From positions 555,772 to 619,771 of the forward strand of contig NW_019091445.1 of the NCBI RefSeq assembly GCF_001949145.1: a stretch of DNA of 64,000 nucleotides. The letters run 5' to 3'. The translations under genes and the position numbers were made by a program. Positions 24,801 through 35,310 of this stretch are shown here, piece by piece; position 1 is the stretch's first letter; the number at the start of each line of letters is the position of its first letter. This DNA comes from Acanthaster planci. Taxonomy: Eukaryota > Echinodermata > Asteroidea > Valvatida > Acanthasteridae. The notes beneath the pieces are model-generated. The model worked only from the letters and a program-made list of their open reading frames with translations. It did no database searches and was not told the DNA's origin.

Positions 24801-26641
24801 ACCAGCGAGAAAGTCACCCTTGCTCTTCTGGAGGACCAGGATGCACTAGGAGAGGTCTTGGCACGGGCTCCGCTTGTATGGCAGCCGGGCACTGCTCATG
24901 GATACCATTCGATGACGTTTGGTCTATATGCCAGCCAGCTCTTGCGACGCGTCGACCTCAAGCGCAGGACGCTGGGCCAGTTTTTCAAGGAGGAGATCGC
25001 TCAGCCGTGTGGTAATTTTCTGATGCACATGGAGACGGCCTATCTTTCTTTCTAAGGCTAGTTGCGCATTCAGTGCTTATAAGCGTAAAATGAGATCTAA
25101 ATTAAAACAGGATCTTAATTAAAGTTGGCGTGACATATTCCTTAAATCGAGGAGCGTGTTCTGTCAGTGACCTTGCATAACGAAGATGATACAGATCAGC
25201 GTGCAAAACCTTTTAATGTCATACTCTAAACCTCAGTTTAAATGTAGACGTATACTCTTCAAAATATCCCGATATATCGAAGGTGTCCTCCCTCTTCCTA
25301 TTTGTCTCATTTTGTTTTGATCCCGAACAGACCTGGATGTCCACATAGGTCTGCCCTTGGAATCGTTTCATCGAGTAGCGCGGCCCACTGGCAACGCGGT
25401 CAACGTGGCGCTCGCACTGCTGTACGGCCTGACGACAAGCCCGGTCAACCGGCAATTGCTGTGGGCGATGTTCTTCGGGGAAACCGACCTGCCTCAAATC
25501 ATCGAATCGAGTGGGGATACAGTGGAGGTAAACGTCATCATTTGCTGACCGGCACGTTTTACCAAATCTGAGTTTTGTTCTGCCATTGGCTTCAAGAGAT
25601 ATTAGGCCTATACCTGAGCTTGTATCATTATTATTACTATTACTTGCTCGAAGGACATTCAAAGCTTTGGAACATTAGAGTCATAAAGGCACAGTCAGAA
25701 CGAAGCCGTGGATTAGATAAACAGCTCAGGTTCCACTTACACACCCAAGTTTATGAACAAACCAAGTACGGTTTCGGGCTTGAACAGGCATCACCCAAAA
25801 ATGTGATCCCTTTTCCGGGAAACTACAAAAGTACCAAAAACAAGGTGATCTGCTCCAACATGTCTAACCCACGTTATTCTTTGTCCTCCATAAAACCTGG
25901 ATATATTGCACGAGGTTTCGCAAACACTTTTCCCAGTTCAGTGCTTACCAGCGTCCGGAAACGCTAGCCCTGGAACAGCCGTCTGTGTTTGGTGTCGGCA
26001 CGGCCCGGGCTGTTGCAAAAGTCTACGGCATATTGGCCAATGGAGGGCGGACTAACGACGGTCACAGGTTGCTGTCCAGTGACATCATCGATAGGATCAT
26101 CAGCGAAGCCAACAGTGACGGGTCGCGGGACCGGACTGTTGGAATTGTGACAGTCTTGAATTTTGGGTACTTTATTGGTGAATTCCAGGTAGGTCTACAA
26201 GCAAATTTCTGTGTTTTTTTAAACACAGCACCCCGTCAGCGGTGAAAAAGCAGGAAACTTCATGCGAGTTTTTGTAAGCACTTACTGACATAAAAACGGC
26301 GCACGTGCGCACCAAACTCTTTTCATGGTTTAGGCTGTGAAGGACGCAGTGCGCACACTACTTTCTTTGGCTCTCTTGTGGATATTGTCTTTTCTTGACA
26401 GAAATCGGCCATTTAGATTTGAAAACCTTTGCTAATGGTGCACTAAATTTCTCCCCCGCAGGGCTCACCGCAGTTTGGGCACTCAGGGGGCGGAAGTGTG
26501 CAAGGGCTGGCCGACCCTCAACAGAAGCTCGGCATGTCCTACGTCTCCAGTTACAGTTCCATATTCAGCCTTACTGACGACCCAAGGTTCACGTCTCTCC
26601 AAGAGGAAACATACAAGTGCATCAAGGAACCAGAGAGCTAG
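21889..26641 (+). CDS. serine beta-lactamase-like hydrolase, gene A
   Basis: Seven exons join in frame: 21889-22031, 23473-23636, 23961-24097, 24786-25011, 25331-25527, 25937-26188 and 26462-26641 (432 residues; phases 2,1,0,1,0,0). An ATG two codons earlier (21883) is also in frame; the later one aligns with the paralogues. The N-terminus is a hydrophobic signal peptide or anchor (about 5-23). STTK at 99-102 is the SxxK nucleophile motif, GTAHGYH with Tyr188 is the likely YxN-equivalent base, and GHSG (His380) replaces the KTG/HTG motif. The fold should be class C beta-lactamase/esterase (EstB-like; animal beta-lactamase domain-containing family). Substrate is unknown; animal members act on esters or peptides rather than antibiotics as far as is known. 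The donor of intron 2 is GC (GCGAGC at 23637), not GT. A spare copy of the last exon follows at 26899. Confidence 0.9.
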
Positions 26642-26898
26642 CAAGGTGCTAGAGCCGAAGCCATAAAAATTATACCAAAGCTATACCAAAATTATCGCCT
26701 TTGTTTAAGCTTCCAAAGCGCGAGCGAATCAAATAGAGATAATTGATCAAATCGACTTTAGGAGAATTGCAAAATGTCAAAGTCTATTACACACGACAGA
26801 TGCTTACTTGTTTTGCCTGTCTGCAACCGATTGCAACGGCATCACTGAATCAGGACAATGTTCTCCTTACACTGTTTTAATCATTATTTTGCCTGAAG

Positions 26899-27085
26899 GG
26901 TTCACCTCAGATTGGACATCCGGGGGCCGGCGGCATGCAAGGCCGTGTTGGACCTCAACGGAACTTCGGCACGTTTTACCTCTCAAGTTACGACTCTCAG
27001 TTCGGCCTGGGCGACGACTCAAGACTCACCTCGGAACATTCTGGGCAACAACCTGTACTTGTGTATCGATGGGCTGGTGGCTTAG
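26899..27085 (+). pseudogene. spare copy of the gene A terminal exon (exon 7')
   Basis: An AG acceptor (GCCTGAAG) at 26898 precedes sequence translating as GSPQIGHPGAGG, then [12 protein letters not shown], clearly homologous to exon 7 of the paralogues and closer to those of B-D than to the exon 7 used by gene A. It begins in the right phase for splicing from exon 6. About 2 extra bases near 27054-27062 shift the frame, so the homologous stop (27083-27085) is read through and translation runs to 27228. It could be a dead exon from a lost gene, or an alternative last exon of gene A. The first AATAAA after either exon is at 27331. Confidence 0.75.
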
Positions 27086-28643
27086 ATGGAGCCTCACATG
27101 TGCTACAAGGTGTTGGTATTCTGGCAAGTTCTGCGATGCGCATGTTTCGCGTCGATGTCAAGTTTGTTTCACACTCATATCTACTACAAGATGGCGAAAA
27201 TGCGATGTTTGATATTATTCAAATGTAACGTGTCCAGAACACGAAAATGTAAAAAGTAACCACCTGTGGAAATTAACAGACGTAATTCAAGAATGGAAGC
27301 AATGGGCGTTAAAAGCAGATTATTAACAATAATAAACCTAGCATTGGGGATTTCAAGTTGTAATACCAACGTGACAAACATTACCAACTCGTTTCTGTCC
27401 TGACTGCAATTGTTAGTTTCTTATGTGAAGAGCGGCTCATGATGACCTGTAGATGACTTTTTTTGTTTGTCTTTGTAATAATATTACTGTTCAAAATATG
27501 GCAATTTTTATGCTTTGTCACTGGCCTTCTCTTAAGTTAGGCGAAATATATTGTATTGCTTTAAAAGTGTATCTGTTTAATTTCTGTGTGTTATTTTGTG
27601 ATGTTAATGCTCATGACCTTCGTTTTCTGCGTTACTTGAGCCCCAGTCAAATCAATAGATTTTTGCTGATCCAAAGGGTTTTTATTCATGCAATCCCTTC
27701 CGCGAACATTCGTGGAAAGAATTTTTTTTAATACGATCAGACGATTGCAAGTAAGGAGTCAAGACACAAAATACATAAAGGTATGTTAAATTCAGACTTT
27801 TCAGGCTGCACATTTTTGTTGAAGAGTCTTTCAGGATGACTCGACACGTAAAATCAAAAGAAAAATAACGGCAATTACTGCGCACTAACGTACCTGCGGT
27901 GGTCGTGTATCTGCATGTGCAGTGCGCGTGGTTTAAACTGAAGTGGCGTCACACTTACGAACCAGACACTGCATGTACTGTGTCGACTCTGCGGGCGCCC
28001 GCGATGAAGTTCAACACAGAGAGCCTCAGTTTCGATGCGGATATGCGCAGACGGCGCTCATGTGAAATTCCTCTATTCGTTAAAGCTTCCTGGAGGGTAG
28101 TAAGCCCTTTGTAATGCAACGAGTTTTGGTCTCCTTTCGGTACCGTGAAGCTGTTATATAACATCTCTCTAACCTTTGTCCGCCCCTCTCAAATGGAGAT
28201 GTCTCAGGCTAGATATGGCGTTTCACGTTTTAGGTCGTTAAGTATGCCTAATACCTCCATGGCCCAATCAATATTATTTGAATGTTTTAATTCCTGAAAG
28301 ATGTGAATAACCGCTACGAGGTTCAGGTAATATGATCAGGTGGTCACAGAGACTGCAAGATGCTTTTGCAAGACCTCGTTCTGTGCAGTACATGGCACTC
28401 AATCGCCTCTCAAAATGCAGCAGCCGTCAGTTGTGTATGGGCAAATCCGCACGAGCTATCAGATCAGGACAGTGCGCAAATATACTTTGTGTCCAGCCAA
28501 ATTAGCATATTCTATTCAAAAGAAAACCAGCGGTTATCAGTTAATAGCTCCATTGACAATATGCATGAAGGCCCGCATTGATTTATGTCAGAGTACATGT
28601 ACATCGCAAGCGCTCGATTCACCATATTGACAGAGCCTTCGAA
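27086..28643. other. intergenic between genes A and B
   Basis: AATAAA at 27331-27336 is the likely polyadenylation signal for gene A. From 27911 to 27970 lies the second copy of the upstream block described before gene A. I see no other coding segment; open frames here are short and unlike any family. Confidence 0.45.
27911..27970 (+). promoter_or_regulatory. upstream block shared by genes A and B (copy 2)
   Basis: This matches 21112-21172 in sequence, strand and approximate distance to the start codon. It contains GTGGTTTAAACTGAAGTG and CACTTACGAACC. No equivalent was noticed upstream of C, D or E, whose 5' flanks belong to a different type. Confidence 0.45.
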
Positions 28644-31600
28644 ATGACGGTCACTAAAAGTGCATTCCTAGTGTGCGCAACCGCCATATTGACGGTATAC
28701 CTGCCGCAGCTATGGACCACGACTCGGCCAGTCATCACTGGAGGAACCGTGCAGCCAGGATTCGAGTCGGTGGCCAAACTGTTCAGGTACCGTCCTGCAG
28801 GAGCACATAAGTCAGTGGGGGTCAAAGATTCAGGACTTGTGCCTATGCCATATACTCTTTCGGACTTTTATGTCTGTTATTGCAATTGCGAGCCTAACAG
28901 TCAATATACACCCACATTGATCTGTTGACAAGTTATTATGGCACCCATTCAGGAATGCTTGAGAATTATTCTTATGATCTACTGGAGCTGTGTAATGTAA
29001 AAGTAAACTTCCAACCTGAAGTTTTCATTTTATATACCAAATACTGCGATAGGCCTCAAGCTTTTGGCACCCATTTGGGAATGCTTGAGAATTATATTCT
29101 TATGACCTACTTGAGCTGTGTAATGTAATAATAAACTTTCAACCTGAAGTTTTCATTTTAAATATATAAATACTGCGATGGGCCTCAAGCTTTTGTGAAA
29201 ATAGAGACAGATTGACACATGTATTGTTCTTATATTAAGGGATTTACACAAACGTACGTGAAAAGTGACATCGACGTTTCATTTGTTCAGGGAGAACTTT
29301 GAGAATGGCGTGGAATATTCCACTGGTGGTTCCGCCTACTCGGTGTATTACAAAGGGTCAAAGGTCGTGGATATCTGGGGCGGCTACGCTGATAGCGAGA
29401 CAGGCCGACCATGGAAGGAGGACACCATTAGTATTTTCTTTTCAACAACAAAAGGCAGGCTTTCAGATTGTGCTCCGTGGCCAACATTCGTTTTGAAACG
29501 AAGCTGATTCAGTGAAAACAGCTAGTGGGATGTGGGTTCACTTCAGGACAGTCGAGTACGTATCTGGGTCTTGGGTCGGGGTGGAGTTTTTCCCGAAAAC
29601 GACAATTCGATTTCTTTCAATTTCATCTGTAGAAAGATCCTCAGTACCCTCCAGATAAAGGTATATCGTTTCTTGAACGTTGGCGTTTTCAAAGCCATAA
29701 ACTAATAATGACCATAGCTGGTGGTCGTCAAAAACTGGCTGATGGTTCGGGATCGAGTGGCTTATTCAATTTCACAGGCCGGCGCCCTCTGTTGCACAGG
29801 CTTGCCGATAGATATTTTTAGGTCTGAAAGTAAGCAAGTGGTCAAAAAGTAGCTTGTGATGTAAAATTAGCAAAGGGTTTAAAAGGTAGCTTATGGTTCG
29901 AAGCAACTGGTGGTCGAAACGGAGTTGGACGTTTACTCCAGCTTGTGGTTTAAAAAAGGGTGGTGGCTGAAAAGCAGCTATTGCGCGGACTGGTGGCCTC
30001 CTCTGTCTCGTCTGTAAGTTATTCCATCTTTTGGTTAAAATGTAGCTGTAGTCTTGAGTCGAGGGTTGGTTTTTTTTCCAAAACTGCCCAGTCTTTTTTT
30101 TTCCGAAAAGAAGAATACTCAACCCAAGGTTGAATTAAATTATATTGGTACCATGTCTAGAATGTTGGCTCTATCTCTCAAAAAAGTCAACATGTTGTTG
30201 GGGGACTGCCCCCCTCAGGCTGCCCCCTCCCGCTCCGCCCCTCGCTGGATACTTTTCGGGACGCTTATGCCAACAGACGCAATGTGCCCTGTGCTAGTTG
30301 CCTACAACCTTTTATAAACCCTTGTGCCCTGATAGCTACAGATCTATCCCTACTAAAATGGTCTTAGCCTGAACGATCTTCAACCACCAAGAGGCGCTTA
30401 CAATATCATTCCTGACTTCTGAAGTAAGCAACCAAGAAACCCGAATTTATGGAGATCAGTTGCAAGACGCCGATTAGTTTCAGCCCATTGCCGTCTAAAA
30501 CTTACTTCTTTTCGTTTCTGTTCGAAAACATACAGGTATTGCAGCAGTTTGCATCGCTGCTCTCGTCGACAGAGGTCTCCTTGACTACGACAAGACTGTG
30601 GCTTCTTATTGGCCAGAATTTGCTCAGAATGGCAAAGAAAATGTCACAGTGCGCGAGCTCTTGAATCATCAGGCGAGTTGTAATAGAAAATTTTCAGGCA
30701 GACATCAGTTTGATTACATCAGATTCGTTTGAAATAGAAACTCAGACGGTGAGGAACGGCTTGCACTCTACGACGAGAATGACATCGATTTCTGATTCTA
30801 TTTCAATGAACTCAGGCTGGGCTGTCCTACACTCATGATAAACTCACCTACCCTCTCACGGCAGACCAGGATGCGCTGGGCGAGGTCTTGGCGCGGGCAC
30901 CTCCAGCTTGGGAACCGGGCACGGCCCACGGATACCATGCTCTTTCGTTTGGTCTGTACCTCAGTCAGCTGTTGAGACGCGCTGATCCCAAGCATAGAAC
31001 CATCGGCCAGTTCTTCAAGGAAGAGATCGCTCAGCCATTTGGTAAGCCACTGAAGACCTCAATACATTGTCAAAATAAACTTGGTGACAGTATATAAAGT
31101 TTGCTGAACGAGCCAGATCGGTCTTCTAAAAGGGCATGCGAAATGAAGCACATCCGAGGTCATTCGGTAACAGCTAGCGACACACGCACGCAAGGTCTGC
31201 CCTATCAGTATGGCCACACTGCAAGCCGGCTCGTGATCATGCTTTGCTCCCTAGTGACCTGAGGTTTACCAAACTGGCTAGCTGTCCCCTCACTGTCATT
31301 CATTCTCCCTCTGTAGTGTCTGTAGCACTGGCTGTACCATTTATTTTCTGTTGCTCTCACTCCCGTGTAACCATTTTCCAGTGGCTGATTGTTTTTGACA
31401 CTGTGGAAAATAAACCTTGCAACTCATTTTCTGTCCCACAGATGTGGATTTTTACATCGGTCTACCGCTGGAGTCTTACCATCGGGTTGCACGGCTCAAG
31501 GGCGACACCAGCAGTGTGCTGGTCACGTTGTTGAAGGGGCTTACCAGTCCCTCAAACCGGCAACTGCTGTGGGCCATGGTCACGGGCAAGAGTGATTTAC

Positions 31601-32787
31601 CGAAAATCTTGGAGGCAAGCGGGGACACTGCCGATGTAAGCAACCTGTTGACACTTTTTGATAAAGAAAGTGAACATTGGAAAGAGGATGTTACAGATCT
31701 TGCAAAGTAGATCGAAGCAACCCCTGAATATATATGTCTACCCAAATCTCACGAAATACTTTTCTTCAAGAGTTCCTAACGTAGCTCTAGTGTGATGGTT
31801 AATTTGAACTACTTTCTTCTTCAGTGGACGTATTCTGTATTGTTTGTTCAGTCCAGTACTTTCACGAGCCCTGAAGTTCTGACCCTTGAACAACCGTCTG
31901 CGACCGGCATCGGTACGGCACGAGCCGTCGCCAAGATTTACGGGATCCTTGCCAACGGAGGGCAGAGTGTAGAAGGTCAAAGGCTGGTTTCCGGTGACAT
32001 CATCGAGAAGTTCCTCAGCGAGGCCAAGAGAGACGGTTCCATAGACAGGACTATTGGCTTGGCAACTGTCGTTAATCTGGGGTTCTTCATCGATGAATAC
32101 GAGGTTGGCATGTTTGAGTGGATTTCGCACACATTCGCGAATTAAGACATTTTCACATTGAACAGCTTAAACGTTGCAGCTATTGGTGCGTGCATAGCCG
32201 CGATGGTTTCGACTGTAGGTGTGAGTCGTCTGTGCTGGCGGTCACTGCAAACTCGCACATAGGCCGAAGGACAGTGTCAACTTCCCATTCAGCTGAAAGT
32301 TGGCATTTGCTTAATTTTGCCATTACTGCGAGCTGCCGACTCCCATCTTGAATGCCATATGCAAAAACTACTTATCTTTCATTAAACTGTACCCATTCAC
32401 ATTAACCCCTTGAAGCTGTTCTCTCACAGATCTGCTGCATAGTCATTACCGTGCGTTCATTGATTTAAATTGGTAGCTTTTATCAATAAACAACTCGGCA
32501 AGAGACAGACACGAAGCTCAAGATTGCAGGGGATACCAATTAAAACCTTTGTTTCGCAGCTGATTCATTGTCAGATTATTATTAATATTGTTTCATCGTA
32601 GGGTTCATCGCGGTTTGGACATCCAGGGGCCGGCGGCATGCAAGGCTGTGCCGATCCTCAACGAAAGCTCGGCATATCATACCTCTCCAGTTACGGCTCT
32701 CAGTTCGGCCTAGGCGACGACCCCCGATTCACCTCACTCCAGGCAGCAACGTATGCATGCATCAATAAACTAGAGGCCCAGAAGTAG
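28644..32787 (+). CDS. serine beta-lactamase-like hydrolase, gene B
   Basis: Seven exons join in frame: 28644-28786, 29291-29454, 30536-30672, 30816-31041, 31442-31635, 31852-32103 and 32602-32787 (433 residues; same phases as gene A). The hydrophobic N-terminus spans about residues 5-23. The catalytic motifs are STTK at 99-102, GTAHGYH with Tyr188 and GHPG with His379. Exon 4 starts AGLSYTHDKLTYPLTADQD, which differs from the paralogues around the loop before the Tyr motif. Two introns start with GC instead of GT: intron 2 (GCAGGC at 29455) and intron 3 (GCGAGT at 30673); no in-frame GT alternative is close. The last exon has two extra codons. Intron 1 holds a 126-bp tandem duplication. AATAAA at 32957-32962 is the likely polyadenylation signal. 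Predicted as a secreted or membrane-anchored serine hydrolase of unknown substrate. Confidence 0.9.
28940..29194. repeat. tandem duplication, two units of about 126-129 bp
   Basis: Copies 28940-29065 and 29066-29194 are near-identical. Each starts GGCACCCATT and ends with CCTCAAGCTTTT. They differ by a few substitutions and small indels. The pair lies within intron 1 of gene B. Confidence 0.85.
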
Positions 32788-34885
32788 TCGTTAAACTGTT
32801 TCCACGCTGGCATTTATGCTGCAAATGTTTCGTGACGGCGAATCGTCAACGCATGCGCACTTGTGCGACATACGAACCGGCCTACAAAAGGAAGATCAAA
32901 GCCCTCTAAAATTTCTACCAAAATTAATTGAACTGAATCCGTTAACTTCGTCAACAAATAAATGAATGATTTATTCAATAACAATTCGGGAAAATGATCT
33001 TATCAGTAAAGTGACGACATTCACGGTGTTAGCCATTGAAATATTCCTATCACAAGCAACTGCATTACTTTACAAACTGCAGTTTACTTATATGAAAAAG
33101 TGATTAAACGAAATGCATTTTCTGAGGCAATGGATGCCCACTCATATTTTAATTTACGGCTGAAAAAGTAGAATAAATGTGTCATTTTAAAATTTAAAAT
33201 CGGAAATCTTGTTGTCTGGTTTGAATAGGCTACTTCAAATGGTGCGTGAAATGTAATTATTTTTTTTACTAACGAAGTATCAATAGTTGAAACCATTTAA
33301 GGCAGACCCTTCTACATCGTTTCGATATCGTGCCTCAATTATAGCTTATTTCGCTATTTCTGGACATTTTTGAGCTAACGTCATCACACGGAGTATCTAC
33401 AAAATCTCTTGGTGGAGCTTCACGGCATAATAAAAATCAAGCAAGATGAATCTGGTCACGATGTCTTTTCCTCGTGTATAAATGCCACTTGAAGCAAAGC
33501 GACATTACCATTTTAGCTAAAATCTCTGCATAGTTATAAAGTTTGCTTATTATAACATGTTAGAGGTATGGTAAGATGTTTCTTTAACAATTTTAAGCTA
33601 ATTTTTCCCTTGCAATAAAACAAGCTGTGGATTTAATTTGTAAACAAAAGTGGACACTTTTTATCACCTGCTTTGAGCATAGGCACCCCCTCATCGATTG
33701 AAAGGAGTCATGTTGATAGGGAGTGTCCATTTTGTTGGTATCCATGCGACAGCAATGCAAGTATTTCAAATTCGTTCGTGAACCAGTGATGAGGTGCAGT
33801 TCAATCATCACCCACGTGCAAGGAGGATATACAATGTACGTCACAACTATGAACACGCAAAGCATTGCGTGTTACTTGCTGTCGCGATCAACGGTGCATG
33901 TGTCATGTACACAAAGGCTGACCTTGTTATTGTTCAAATGAACTCTGTACAATGAGTGTTCGACAAAAATACGTTATGATTTGCCCTTCTGCCCTATGCA
34001 GATGCTGGGTGCGGAGCGAACGATGCAGTGCACACCAAATGACCCTCAGTCACTGGGAAACTTGCGCCTTCTCTTTGGACCACTTGAGGAGGACGGCAGC
34101 GACGTGCATTCCACTAAATCCCTAGATTTATACGCGCGAGATCATTAATATTTGTTGTGTTACTTTCGAATGTTTTTCCAAAATGTCGACTCGCCGGCAA
34201 TGGCACGGTCAGAAAAAAAGCTGACCAAATGCATCTGCTTACTTGAGGCTTCCAATCCTCAACTACTCTGTTACCACAAACACACGCTGCTCAGTTGTAA
34301 GCTGCATTTTGCTGGTCTGAGAAAATGAACAACCATTCCAACTGTTAAGGAGTGTGCAATGAAATAACATGCTGAGGACTGCACAATGGTTTCGAGGCCC
34401 AACAAAAGCCCTGCACTGAGCAGACAAGGTTCTTTGCCAAAACATTTCTATCTGTTGCAAGAGCGGTTATGACACAGTTGATTGAACTGCTTCGTGTTCA
34501 ATCATCTGTGATAGTAAATTGGCTTTATTGGTTTCATACATAAGAAAGAGGACATCATTAGTTAATAAATGGTGGTTGCCAATTTCCAAAATATTTGGCC
34601 ATGTCCAAGAAATGAAGAATCAATTTCGGTTTCCTTTTTTTTAGGTACTGTATTACTCTAATCGGTACTTTAACAATGACAGTTGCTGAGACTTGAGCGG
34701 CCGAGAAAACTTAAACTGTCTGTAAATGCTTGCAAAAGACATTAATGCAAGCGAATGAGGGAATTCTGAGAATGAGACCCAGCAAGGTCACTAAATACAA
34801 AATAATACTCCAAGCGTGGGAGTGAATATTTAGTTTTCGGAAATGTCGATCATACAATACTAAATCATTGTGCAAGGCTACTTTG

Positions 34886-35090
34886 TATAGTGTTCTATAC
34901 TGAGCCGCCAAATGTGCGTCGCGTCGTTCCGTCTCCCCGTCACCACGACGTGACGCCACGACGGGACGATGCGACGGCAAGACGGCACGACACAATGTAT
35001 TAAACACAGCATAAAAGCAATGAGAAAAGAGGCGACGCCACGACGCGACGGGACGACGCAACGCAATTTTGGCGGCTATAGAACACCATA
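34886..35090. mobile_element. 205-bp MITE with a paralogous empty site
   Basis: The ends are imperfect inverted repeats: TATAGTGTTCTATA on the left, and TATGGTGTTCTATAG read inward from the right. They continue into a longer CGTCG-rich stem near GCCGCCAAA. The target duplication is ACTTTG at 34880-34885 and 35091-35096. The adjacent duplicated promoter copy has the uninterrupted target, GGCTACTTTGACCTA, at 35216-35230. I do not assign a superfamily. Confidence 0.8.
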
Positions 35091-35096
35091 ACTTTG

Positions 35097-35203
35097 ACCT
35101 AGCCTTGCTCACTTCACGCCTTACGATCACCGACACACCGTTGAAGCTTCAAAACGGACGTACAACGTGGCAATTGCAAAACATGGCTTTCATAAAATGC
35201 TAA
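35097..35203 (+). pseudogene. decayed 5' end of a beta-lactamase-like first exon
   Basis: The sequence after the MITE repeats the immediate 5' flank of gene C (35216-35310) and ends in AAAACATGGCTTTCATAAAA, matching the start of exon 1 (Met-Ala-Phe-Ile-Lys). It then stops after six codons at TAA 35201-35203. It is probably a broken tandem copy of the promoter and first exon. If the gene C transcript begins upstream of it, it would act as a short upstream ORF. A similar six-codon ORF (43519-43539) lies before gene D. Confidence 0.6.
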
Positions 35204-35310
35204 ATCATTGTGCAAGGCTACTTTGACCTAACCCTGCTCAGTTCACGCCTTTTCGGTCGACGACAGACCGTTACAGCTTCAACGGTACTAGTGCGTGGCA
35301 ATAGTAAAAC

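Larger units (their letters stand above)
32788..35310. other. intergenic between genes B and C
   Basis: No intact coding exon is seen. It holds the gene B polyadenylation signal (32957) and a dispersed repeat at about 33680-33800 with a relative near 55730-55850. A block at 34107-34160 is also found downstream of gene D (49120-49171). The left part of the C/D duplication unit starts near 34650, followed by a MITE (34886-35090) and a decayed first-exon start (35183). Confidence 0.5.

Noticed and set aside
34711-35136. 141-codon minus-strand open frame
   Set aside because: It runs through the MITE and the duplicated promoter; the Arg/Val repeats come from the CGTCG-rich inverted repeats.
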